Shown here piece by piece: positions 1 to 5,554 of a stretch of 8,047 bases of DNA. The translations under genes were made by a program, and so were the position numbers. Each line of letters begins with the position of its first letter. The stretch's first letter is position 1. The stretch spans positions 1 through 8,047 of the forward strand of contig UQSB01000069.1 in NCBI GenBank assembly GCA_900543505.1. Direction: 5' to 3'. Below the pieces are notes generated by a model. That model had not been told where the DNA came from and searched no databases. It saw only the letters and a program-made list of their open reading frames with translations. This DNA comes from an uncultured Collinsella sp. Its GTDB lineage: Bacteria; Actinomycetota; Coriobacteriia; Coriobacteriales; Coriobacteriaceae.

Positions 1-176
1 AGCGCCTCTTCACAGACGACTCGTCCCGCTCCTCGCGCGACGGAGGCCGCCACTACGGGCTCGGCCTCCACGTCGCCTCCGAGGCCGCGAGCGCCCACGG
101 GGGCTCCGTCTCGCTCGCCAACAGCCCCTCGGGCGGCGCGGTGGCCACCATCGCGGTCCCACTGTGCGGGATCTGA
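1..176 (+). CDS. Sensor histidine kinase, C-terminal end (5' truncated by window)
   Basis: The reading frame starting at base 3 stays open for 57 codons and stops with TGA at 174-176. The peptide has the end of a HATPase_c ATP-binding domain: an R-L-F-x-x-D-x-S-R-S lead-in (ATP-lid side), a glycine-rich H-Y-G-L-G-L G2 box about 20 residues in, an A-H-G-G turn, then N-S-P-S-G-G-A and a final beta strand ending in I-A-V-P-L. This order is standard for the C-terminus of membrane-bound two-component kinases, which autophosphorylate a histidine and pass the phosphate to a response regulator. The sensor, membrane and HisKA parts lie outside the window, so the stimulus cannot be inferred. The fragment is about 74% G+C and 54 of 57 codons end in G or C, clearly richer than the minus-strand genes. 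The family is confident; the specific kinase is not identifiable. Confidence 0.88.
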   Translation, partial: RLFTDDSSRSSRDGGRHYGLGLHVASEAASAHGGSVSLANSPSGGAVATIAVPLCGI

Positions 177-194
177 CGAATTCCTCGATGTCTA

Positions 195-223
195 CCTCGA
201 CTGCGATATATCGCTCGCCGAGG
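195..223. repeat. Nested inverted repeat with 12-bp perfect palindrome
   Basis: A 12-bp perfect palindrome, GCGATATATCGC (203-214), is flanked by a 5-bp inverted pair, CCTCG (195-199) and CGAGG (219-223). It lies between the kinase stop codon and its terminator, so it would sit in the 3' untranslated RNA, where it could fold as a hairpin with a UAUA loop. No function is evident; it could be a chance structure or a protein-binding site. Confidence 0.4.
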
Positions 224-286
224 CCGCGACGAGATGGTGTTGCGTCTGCCCCGTTTGGTGCTTCTGGCTCAAATTTGATCTGATGT

Positions 287-320
287 AAGGCCCGTGCAAT
301 CCTGCATGGGCCTTTCTTTT
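287..320 (+). terminator. Intrinsic terminator after the histidine kinase
   Basis: AAGGCCCGTGCA (287-298) pairs with TGCATGGGCCTT (303-314) over 12 positions, with one G-U wobble and a 4-base loop (ATCC), followed by TCTTTT at 315-320. The T-run lies on the plus-strand side only, so it ends rightward transcription. It sits 110 bp past the kinase stop codon, giving an unusually long 3' untranslated region. No other plus-strand gene is visible that it could serve. Confidence 0.88.
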
Positions 321-574
321 GGCAATTGCTCGACCGATTCGTGGCTTGAAACACAAATAATCGAGTTAAGGAGAAATGGGGTCATACAGCAGCTCTCAGA
401 GCGCTTGCCGCACTCCCCCGCCATTACCTCTGCGGCGTCCTCGTATAGAGCCCATACCGTTTGGCATATCGTTGCAATCGCCCACTTGTCCACCGATTAA
501 GTGAACTGCTGGAATAAAGACAGCGACACGCCTGTTCGTTACAGTTGCTATATCTGTGTAAATCGTCGCGATAA

Positions 575-597
575 ATACAGCCTGTACTCGGCTGTAT
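575..597. repeat. 8-bp inverted repeat, operator-like
   Basis: ATACAGCC (575-582) is matched by GGCTGTAT (590-597) across a 7-base spacer. The geometry, about 23 bp with half-sites centred roughly 1.5 helical turns apart, resembles a dimeric regulator's operator, but no promoter of a recognisable gene lies next to it. There is no T-run after either arm, so it is not an intrinsic terminator. It may instead be part of a larger folded RNA or repeat unit with the neighbouring inverted repeats. Confidence 0.4.
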
Positions 598-605
598 ACC
601 AGCTA

Positions 606-699
606 CGCGTATGTAGATTCATATCGCGTTAATAAATCGGCTCAAGCGCGTGCAAAACGCGCAAGTAGCCGCAAAAGGCGATTATCGCGTAGGTAGATT
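606..699. repeat. Pair of 14-bp direct repeats 80 bp apart
   Basis: The unit CGCGTATGTAGATT at 606-619 recurs as CGCGTAGGTAGATT at 686-699, 13 of 14 bases identical and starting exactly 80 bp later. Related TATCGCG motifs lie at 622-628 and 683-689, and the complement CGCGATAA at 567-574 forms an 8-bp inverted match with TTATCGCG at 682-689. The clustering of these words in a non-coding stretch suggests repeated protein sites or internal units of a dispersed repeat. I cannot name the element. Confidence 0.45.
638..671. repeat. Two-tier inverted repeat (possible stem-loop)
   Basis: The outer arms CGGCT (638-642) and AGCCG (667-671) enclose inner arms GCGCGT (646-651) and ACGCGC (657-662), with a GCAAA loop and short unpaired bases between tiers (3 on the left, 4 on the right). 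Either strand could fold into a bulged hairpin with an 11-bp total stem. No U-tract follows, so a terminator is unlikely. It lies between the two copies of the 14-bp direct repeat. Confidence 0.4.
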
Positions 700-725
700 T
701 TTGGCACCCTGTCGCTTACTGAAAA

Positions 726-741
726 TTAAGCAATTGCTTAA
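726..741. repeat. 16-bp perfect palindrome beside the tRNA terminator
   Basis: TTAAGCAATTGCTTAA is a perfect palindrome. Read on the minus strand it follows the T-rich tail of the tRNA-Pro terminator and is itself followed by TTTT, so it could act as a weak backup terminator, although its stem is mostly A-T. Its core GCAATTGCT also occurs at 322-330, directly past the opposing plus-strand terminator. Confidence 0.45.
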
Positions 742-774
742 AACAAAAAAGGTCAGGCACTAAGTGCCTGACCT
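741..774 (-). terminator. Intrinsic terminator after tRNA-Pro and probably the whole minus-strand operon
   Basis: On the minus strand AGGTCAGGCACT and AGTGCCTGACCT are perfect 12-base complements separated by one base (in practice a 3- to 5-base loop), and are followed by TTTTTGTTTT. The hairpin begins 9 bp beyond the encoded CCA end of the tRNA gene. No T-run follows the stem on the plus strand, so it works leftward only. No comparable terminator appears upstream as far as the window edge, so it is the likely end for coaBC read-through as well. Confidence 0.93.
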
Positions 775-783
775 GCAAACTTC

Positions 784-860
<77 letters not shown>

Positions 861-902
861 AAGCTTTTGTTTGTTGCTCTGCTTTCGCTCGCAACAGGGA
901 GT

Positions 903-932
903 ATATTAACCCGAAACTTTGTCCTTGTGCAA
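903..932 (-). promoter_or_regulatory. Possible promoter for tRNA-Pro
   Basis: On the minus strand a TTGCAC element (plus 927-932) is followed after 18 bp by TAATAT (plus 903-908) in a locally AT-rich gap. Transcription would start about 35 bp before the tRNA 5' end, leaving a short leader for RNase P to remove. The -35 match is modest. The tRNA could also be cut from coaBC read-through RNA, since no terminator separates them. Confidence 0.4.
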
Positions 933-940
933 GAACTTTT

Positions 941-2155
941 TTACAAATTTTGAAGCAAGTCCAAAATTGTATCTGCGAGCTGGGGTTTTGTTAGTACGGG
1001 TAGTTCTTGCGTACCCGCTATGCTCACGATCCAAGCCTTGTTGGTGTCGGTTCCAAAGCCCGAATCGGCGCGTGAGACATCGTTGGCGATAATGGCATCG
1101 CAGCCTTTGCGGGTCAATTTGCGCTCGGCGTACTCGACGACGTTATCAGTCTCGGCTGCAAAGCCGATTACGAGGCGATCGCCCTTTTGGCGTGAAAGTT
1201 CGGCCAAGATGTCAACGGTCTCGACGAGCTCGATTCGATCCAGGCGCTCGTTGGCCTTTTTGAGCTTATGGTCCGCTGGGGCCGCCGGCGTGTAGTCGGC
1301 GACGGCGGCGGCGCAAATGGCCGCGTCGGCCGTCTGGAAGGCGCTCAGCGCTGCCTTGAGCATTTCTGAGGCGGTCTGTACGTGCACGCACTCCACACCG
1401 CGGGGAACGTCGAGCGATGTCGGTCCCAGCACGAGCGTGACGGCGGCACCGCGACGTGCGGCATCCCCCGCCAGGGCGATACCCATCTTGCCCGAAGAAC
1501 GGTTGCCAATGAATCGCACCGGGTCGATCGGCTCGTGCGTGGGGCCGGCGGTGATGACGATGCGCTTGCCCGTCAGGTCTTGCGGCACGGGGTTGAGCAC
1601 CTCACAGACAGCCTCGACGATGTCCTCGGGCTCGCTCATGCGCCCCGTGTCCACGTCGCCGCAGGCAAGGTAGCCGCTGCCGGGTCCCACCACATGGACA
1701 CCGTGCTCGCGCAGCGTGGCCATGTTGGCCTGCGTTGCCGGCGCCTTCCACATGCCGTTGTTCATAGCGGGTGCGATCACGATGGGTCGCGGCGTTGCCA
1801 GCAGCGTGGTGGAGATGAGGTCATCGGCGATGCCGTTGGCCATCTTGGCGATAATATTGGCCGTTGCGGGCGCCACGACCACCAGATCGGGCTCCTGCGC
1901 CAGCGAAATGTGGTGGATGGGGTCGGAAGGATCGTCGAATAGCCCAACCGCGACCGGCTCGTTAGTGAGCGCGCGGAAGGTAAGCGGCCCCACAAACTCC
2001 GTGGCATGCTCGCTCATAACGACTTTGACACGTGCGCCGCGCTTTTGCAGCAGGCGCACGATATTGCACGACTTATAGGCGGCGATCCCGCCGGTAATGC
2101 CCAGCAGGATCGTTTTTCCCTCAAGTTGCATTGAATTGTTGGATGCCGCCGTCAT
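941..2155 (-). CDS. coaBC: Bifunctional phosphopantothenoylcysteine decarboxylase / phosphopantothenate-cysteine ligase
   Basis: CoaBC carries out two cytoplasmic steps of coenzyme A synthesis: joining cysteine to 4'-phosphopantothenate (CoaB), then FMN-dependent decarboxylation to 4'-phosphopantetheine (CoaC). The 404-residue protein has the usual full length. The N-terminal flavoprotein half shows G-I-T-G-G-I-A-A-Y-K (19-28), the catalytic histidine in H-I-S-L-A (His82), the substrate clamp P-A-M-N (129-132) and the active-site cysteine in A-C-G-D (Cys165). The C-terminal synthetase half shows T-A-G-P-T-H-E-P-I-D-P-V-R (202-214), G-N-R-S-S-G-K-M-G (217-225) and K-L-K-K (297-300). The ATG at 2155 is preferred over the one at 2131 because AAGGA lies 9 bp before it inside the preceding gene, while the inner ATG has no such site. 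It starts 2 bp after the zinc-ribbon gene, so it is co-transcribed with it. Confidence 0.97.
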   Translation of the reverse strand: MTAASNNSMQLEGKTILLGITGGIAAYKSCNIVRLLQKRGARVKVVMSEHATEFVGPLTFRALTNEPVAVGLFDDPSDPIHHISLAQEPDLVVVAPATANIIAKMANGIADDLISTTLLATPRPIVIAPAMNNGMWKAPATQANMATLREHGVHVVGPGSGYLACGDVDTGRMSEPEDIVEAVCEVLNPVPQDLTGKRIVITAGPTHEPIDPVRFIGNRSSGKMGIALAGDAARRGAAVTLVLGPTSLDVPRGVECVHVQTASEMLKAALSAFQTADAAICAAAVADYTPAAPADHKLKKANERLDRIELVETVDILAELSRQKGDRLVIGFAAETDNVVEYAERKLTRKGCDAIIANDVSRADSGFGTDTNKAWIVSIAGTQELPVLTKPQLADTILDLLQNL

Positions 2156-2157
2156 CG

Positions 2158-2877
2158 CTAGGCTTCCTTGCTCGGGAGCACCAGGAGGCGGTGGCAGTAC
2201 GGACAGTGCGTAATCTCGCTACCGTCTTGGTTGAGGTCGCTCATGGACGATGCCTGCAGCGCGGTGTGGCAGACCGTGGGGATGTTGCCCTGGATGGTCT
2301 CGACGGCCAAGCCGCGGAACTGCTTGAGCAGACGCTCGTAGTCGGTGAGCACGTCGGCCGGCAGCGTGGCGGCAAGAGCGGTGCGCTCCTTAGTGGCGGC
2401 TTCGATCTGAGCCTGCAGGTCGGCAGCCTTGGCGCGGGCGGCCTTGGTATCGGCCTTCACGCCCTCCTCGAACTTGGCGATGATGGCCTGCGCGCGGGTC
2501 TCGCGGTCGAGCGCCTCTTTGTGGGCGACAACGACATCCTTGCGGGTGTGCTCAATCTTGTCCAGGCGCTTGGCCAGGGTGGCGAGCTCGTTTTCCAGGT
2601 CCTGTACCTCGCGGTAGTCGGAGCCGTCAACGTGGCGCTTCTTAGCGGCCTCGATGGCGTTATTGGTCTGGATCTCGGTGGTGTTGAGATCGTCGAGCTC
2701 AATATCCAGGTCCTTGCGTTGGGCGTAGAGCTTGGTCATTTCGGCCTTGAGCTTAACGTAGGTCTTGCGCTTGGAAGCGAGCTCCTTGAGCTCCGGCATA
2801 TTGGCAAGTTCGCTCTTGTTGCGGGCGAGCTCCAAATCGATCTGTTGCAGCTTGAGTAGCGTAGCGCCGGCGCTCAT
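2158..2877 (-). CDS. Coiled-coil protein with C-terminal zinc-ribbon-like domain (COG1579 type)
   Basis: This 239-residue protein has a long, highly charged helical region (about 5-190) with heptad-like Leu/Ile/Ala spacing, typical of an antiparallel coiled coil, then a short zinc-ribbon-like tail (about 197-234). That layout matches the widespread COG1579 / C4-type zinc-ribbon family of unclear function, thought to bind nucleic acid or protein. The second knuckle is intact as C-P-Y-C-H (Cys225, Cys228). The first has only T-V-C-H (Cys203): the usual partner cysteine three residues earlier is Pro200. Metal binding may therefore be altered, perhaps using a nearby histidine. The start at 2877 is chosen over an ATG at 2913 because AAGGAG lies 7 bp before it and it overlaps the nif3 stop as ATGA. 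No signal peptide or membrane segment is seen, so it is probably cytoplasmic. Confidence 0.85.
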   Translation of the reverse strand: MSAGATLLKLQQIDLELARNKSELANMPELKELASKRKTYVKLKAEMTKLYAQRKDLDIELDDLNTTEIQTNNAIEAAKKRHVDGSDYREVQDLENELATLAKRLDKIEHTRKDVVVAHKEALDRETRAQAIIAKFEEGVKADTKAARAKAADLQAQIEAATKERTALAATLPADVLTDYERLLKQFRGLAVETIQGNIPTVCHTALQASSMSDLNQDGSEITHCPYCHRLLVLPSKEA

Positions 2878-3683
2878 AAGTTCTCTCCTTTTGTCACAGT
2901 CCACCATTGGCAAGGGTTCAGTATTTTAATCGCATGACGGGGGTCGGCCCCGGCGTCAACTGCAGAGTTCATCAATATATCAACGAACGGCTCCTCGGAG
3001 CGGTCGTGGCCGAGCAAGATCACCGGCAGCCCGCGCAAGGCAAGGTCTTGCGCCACGTGGTAGCCCGCCTCGCCCGTCACGACAACATCTGCGCCCGCGG
3101 CGATGGCGAGCTCTCCGAAGTCGCCCAGGGAGCCGCCCAAAATGGCGACGGTGCGGCACGGGCGATCAGCTTTGCCCCACACACGCGGGTCGCTGCCAAA
3201 GGCCGTGGCAGCACGGGTGGCAAGATCGCGCAGCGTGCACGGGTCGTTGAGCGTTGCAAGTGCGCCCAGGCCGGTGGCCTCGGGGTCGTCCACGTGCTCC
3301 AGTGAGCTCACGGGTGCGGCACCCAGCAGCTTGCTCAGGCAGGCACGGGCTTCGTGCGAGCGGTCCAGGTTGGTGTGGAGCGAGATAATGCTCACCCCGC
3401 AGCGGGCGGCCTCGTAGAGGGCCGCACTGCACTGGGGTCGTGTGGCATCCGCCGGACAAAAGGCTTCGGGTGCCTTGATGTATATGGGATGATGCGTCAG
3501 CAGCACGTTGGCGCTTGCTTCTTGGGCGCGGCGAACATTAGCCTCAGTCGCATCGAGTGCGCAGGCAACGCCGGTGATCTCCGCGGCCGGATCGCCAACG
3601 GAGAGTCCTACGTGGTCCCAGGGCTCGGTGTCCGTCTTGGGATAGCGTGCCAGTAGCGCGCGCTCGAGCTCGGCGACGATCAT
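2874..3683 (-). CDS. Nif3-like dinuclear metal centre hexameric protein
   Basis: This 269-residue protein has the Nif3/YbgI/YqfO signature. An N-terminal W-D-H-V-G-L-S-V-G-D block (22-31) is followed by L-L-T-H-H-P-I (61-67, metal ligands His64 and His65), S-L-H-T-N-L-D (101-107, ligand Asp107), T-G-E-A-G-Y-H (203-209) and G-H-D-R-S-E (225-230, ligands His226 and Glu230). These residues hold two metal ions inside a toroidal hexamer in known structures. The length fits the short form, without the PII-like insert of longer relatives. The biochemical role is not settled; relatives have been described as GTP cyclohydrolase I type 2 homologs or linked to iron handling. Its ATG overlaps the cysteine desulfurase stop by 4 bp, with only a weak AGGTG 4 bp before it, so its translation probably depends on the upstream gene. 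Confidence 0.92.
   Translation of the reverse strand: MIVAELERALLARYPKTDTEPWDHVGLSVGDPAAEITGVACALDATEANVRRAQEASANVLLTHHPIYIKAPEAFCPADATRPQCSAALYEAARCGVSIISLHTNLDRSHEARACLSKLLGAAPVSSLEHVDDPEATGLGALATLNDPCTLRDLATRAATAFGSDPRVWGKADRPCRTVAILGGSLGDFGELAIAAGADVVVTGEAGYHVAQDLALRGLPVILLGHDRSEEPFVDILMNSAVDAGADPRHAIKILNPCQWWTVTKGENL
2885..2890 (-). promoter_or_regulatory. Shine-Dalgarno site fixing the zinc-ribbon gene start
   Basis: AAGGAG on the minus strand lies 7 bp before the ATG at 2875-2877, inside the last codons of nif3. It supports the shorter 239-residue form; the ATG 36 bp upstream would add 12 residues lying over nif3 coding sequence. Confidence 0.8.
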
Positions 3684-4858
3684 GCGGCACCTGCGATCGA
3701 GAGCAGCGTCTGGGCAAAGTCGTCCAGATCGCCTGGATTCACGCGATCATCGAAGGAGATGCGCAAGGCACCCAGCGCCTGTTCGCGGCCGATGCCCATC
3801 GCGCTGAGCACGTGGCTCGGGTCCATGCTGCCACTCGAGCATGCCGAGCCTGCCGACACCTCAAAGCCGGCGGCGTCGAGCTTAATGATGAGTTCCTCGG
3901 AGTCCATGCCGTCAATGTAGATCGATACCATGCCGGGCAGACGGTCGGCTTGTGCGTAGTCACCCATGGTGGCGTGAATGCGCTGGTGGGCCGTAAGCGT
4001 GGCGTAGAGCTTGTCGGAAAGGGCTTGCAGCTTCGCGCGCTCCTGAGCCACATGGGGCGTCAGAGACGAGGCGGCAGCGGCAAAGGCGAGCTGCGTTCGC
4101 AGGTCTTGCGTGCCGGCACGACGACCGGCCTCCTGTCCGCCGCCAAAGATGCGCGGGCGCAGCGGCGTGCGGCTCTTAAGGTAGAGTGCGCCAGATGCCA
4201 CGGGACCGCCAATCTTGTGGGCTGCGACGGACATGGCGTCGACGCCCAGCTCGGTGACATCGAGCGGAATATGCAAGTAGCCCTGGATGGCATCGGTGTG
4301 GAACAGGGCACCTGCGGTGTGCGCAGCTGCGGCAAGCTCGCGGATGGGCTGCACCACGCCGGTCTCGTTGTTGGCGACCATAATGCTCACGAGCGCCACG
4401 TCGTCGCTGAGCAGCTCGACAAGCGTGGCAGGCTCAACGTAGCCCGCGCGGCAGGGCTGTACCAGGTCGACGGTAAAGCCGGAGGCACGCAGCAGCGGCA
4501 GGTTGTCCAGAATCGAATCGTGCTCGATGGCCGAAACGATTACACGACCGCGCTTGCGATCGCGCTGACGAGCGCCCTCGGCAAGACCGAGAAGCGCCAG
4601 CTGGTTGGCTTCGGTGCCGCCGTTAGTCAGTACAATCTCGGACGGGCGGACGCGCGCGCCAAAGCTGCGGGCGATCTCGCGACGTGCAACCTCCAGACGC
4701 GCGGCAGCCTTGCGGCCGAGCGAATGCAGCGAGTTGGGGTTGACGCCGGCAAGCTCGCTGTCGTCGTACTCGCGCTGCGCAAGGAGCGCCTCGGCGCGCA
4801 TGGGCGTCGAGGCGGCATAGTCAAGATTCACGGGTATGCGGTTTTGACCTGCGGTCAT
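3680..4858 (-). CDS. Cysteine desulfurase (NifS/IscS family)
   Basis: This pyridoxal-phosphate enzyme takes sulfur from L-cysteine as a persulfide, releasing alanine, to supply iron-sulfur clusters or thio-modified tRNA. The 392-residue protein is full length with all key features: N-terminal L-D-Y-A-A-S-T-P (12-19), T-N-G-G-T-E-A-N (78-85), His113 in E-H-D-S, N-N-E-T-G (163-167), Asp189 in H-T-D-A, the PLP lysine Lys215 in A-H-K, G-G-G-Q-E (239-243) with R-R-A-G-T (246-250), and the catalytic cysteine Cys340 in S-A-G-S-A-C-S-S-G. The catalytic loop is class I-like. No IscU/SufU scaffold or tRNA thiolase gene adjoins it, so the sulfur acceptor is unknown and I give no gene symbol. AGGAGG over the rpe stop region lies 11 bp before the ATG, slightly long. 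It overlaps nif3 by 4 bp. Confidence 0.95.
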   Translation of the reverse strand: MTAGQNRIPVNLDYAASTPMRAEALLAQREYDDSELAGVNPNSLHSLGRKAAARLEVARREIARSFGARVRPSEIVLTNGGTEANQLALLGLAEGARQRDRKRGRVIVSAIEHDSILDNLPLLRASGFTVDLVQPCRAGYVEPATLVELLSDDVALVSIMVANNETGVVQPIRELAAAAHTAGALFHTDAIQGYLHIPLDVTELGVDAMSVAAHKIGGPVASGALYLKSRTPLRPRIFGGGQEAGRRAGTQDLRTQLAFAAAASSLTPHVAQERAKLQALSDKLYATLTAHQRIHATMGDYAQADRLPGMVSIYIDGMDSEELIIKLDAAGFEVSAGSACSSGSMDPSHVLSAMGIGREQALGALRISFDDRVNPGDLDDFAQTLLSIAGAA

Positions 4859-4864
4859 AAGGGT

Positions 4865-5536
4865 TTATGCCTCCTGTGCGGCCTCGTTGCCCAGCTTCTG
4901 CAGCAGCGCAACCTCGGCAGCGGGATCTTCGGACTTAAATACGGCAGAACCGGCCACGAGCACGTTGGCGCCGGCCTTGACGACCTCGGCAATGTTCTTG
5001 GGAGAAATGCCACCGTCGACCTCGATGAGGGGCGAAACGCCGTGGCGCTCGCACATGGCCTTGAGCTCGTGAAGCTTTGCGATGGTGCCCGGGATAAAGC
5101 TCTGGCCGCCAAAGCCCGGGTTCACACTCATGAGCAGCACCATATCGACGACGTCGATGATGCTCTCGAGCACGCACACGGGGGTGGCGGGGTTGAGCAC
5201 CACGCCGGCCTTGACGCCGCGCTGCTGCAGATGCGTGAGCGTGCGGTGCAGGTGCGTGGAAGCCTCGTAGTGCACGGTGATCATGTCGGCACCGGCGTCG
5301 GCGTACCAATCGACCGTCTCGTCGGGGTTCGTCACCATGAGGTGCGCGTCGACCGGTACATCGGTGGAGCGCTTGACGGCCTTAAGGATGTCAACGCCAA
5401 AGGTGAGGTTGCCGGTAAAGTGACCGTCCATAACGTCGAAGTGCACGTAGTCGGCACCGGCGATCTTGTCGAGTTCGCCCTTGAGGTTGGCCATGTCGGC
5501 CGAAAGGACAGACGGAGCGATTTTGATGGAACCCAT
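4865..5536 (-). CDS. rpe: Ribulose-phosphate 3-epimerase
   Basis: Rpe interconverts D-ribulose 5-phosphate and D-xylulose 5-phosphate in the cytoplasmic pentose phosphate pathway. The 223-residue protein is of normal length and forms a TIM barrel with all hallmarks: A-P-S-V-L-S-A-D (7-14), H-F-D-V-M-D-G (32-38) with metal ligands His32 and Asp34, D-A-H-L-M-V (63-68) with ligand His65, M-S-V-N-P-G-F-G-G-Q (136-145) and E-V-D-G-G-I (172-177) with catalytic Asp174. GAAAGG lies 8 bp before the ATG. The gene follows gpsA after an 18-bp gap and precedes the cysteine desulfurase after 6 bp, so it is inside the operon. Nothing in it is unusual. Confidence 0.97.
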   Translation of the reverse strand: MGSIKIAPSVLSADMANLKGELDKIAGADYVHFDVMDGHFTGNLTFGVDILKAVKRSTDVPVDAHLMVTNPDETVDWYADAGADMITVHYEASTHLHRTLTHLQQRGVKAGVVLNPATPVCVLESIIDVVDMVLLMSVNPGFGGQSFIPGTIAKLHELKAMCERHGVSPLIEVDGGISPKNIAEVVKAGANVLVAGSAVFKSEDPAAEVALLQKLGNEAAQEA

Positions 5537-5554
5537 GGTAGAAGCCTTTCTGCG

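Larger units (their letters stand above)
321..740. other. Gene-free, AT-richer, repeat-bearing stretch between two convergent terminators
   Basis: No open frame here has a credible start, ribosome-binding site and protein-like composition together. Two sampled 60-base blocks (541-660) are about 45% G+C, against roughly 57-70% in sampled gene blocks nearby. The stretch contains a direct repeat, several inverted repeats and repeated TATCGCG-type motifs, listed separately. Both neighbouring transcription units end at its borders (terminators at 287-320 on plus and 741-774 on minus), so it is not an ordinary promoter region for either. It could be a dispersed intergenic repeat, decayed mobile DNA or the site of a small RNA; the sequence alone does not decide. 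Confidence 0.6.

Noticed and set aside
269..493. A 74-codon minus-strand frame (GTG start)
   Set aside because: It has no ribosome-binding site, runs through the kinase terminator hairpin, shows no codon bias like the neighbouring genes, and its peptide matches no family I recognise.
376..504. A 42-codon plus-strand frame preceded by AAGGAG
   Set aside because: The AAGGAG is only 2 bp from the ATG, too close for normal initiation, and the Pro/Ser-rich peptide shows no domain. It might be revisited if conserved in relatives.
921..942. A hairpin followed by TTTTTT on the plus strand, possible terminator
   Set aside because: The plus-strand stem has a C-A mismatch and only about 7 positions, and no plus-strand gene precedes it. 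On the minus strand, where it pairs better, no T-run follows.
2878..2913. Longer start for the zinc-ribbon protein at 2913
   Set aside because: The extra 12 residues lie over nif3 coding sequence, while AAGGAG is ideally placed before the ATG at 2877.
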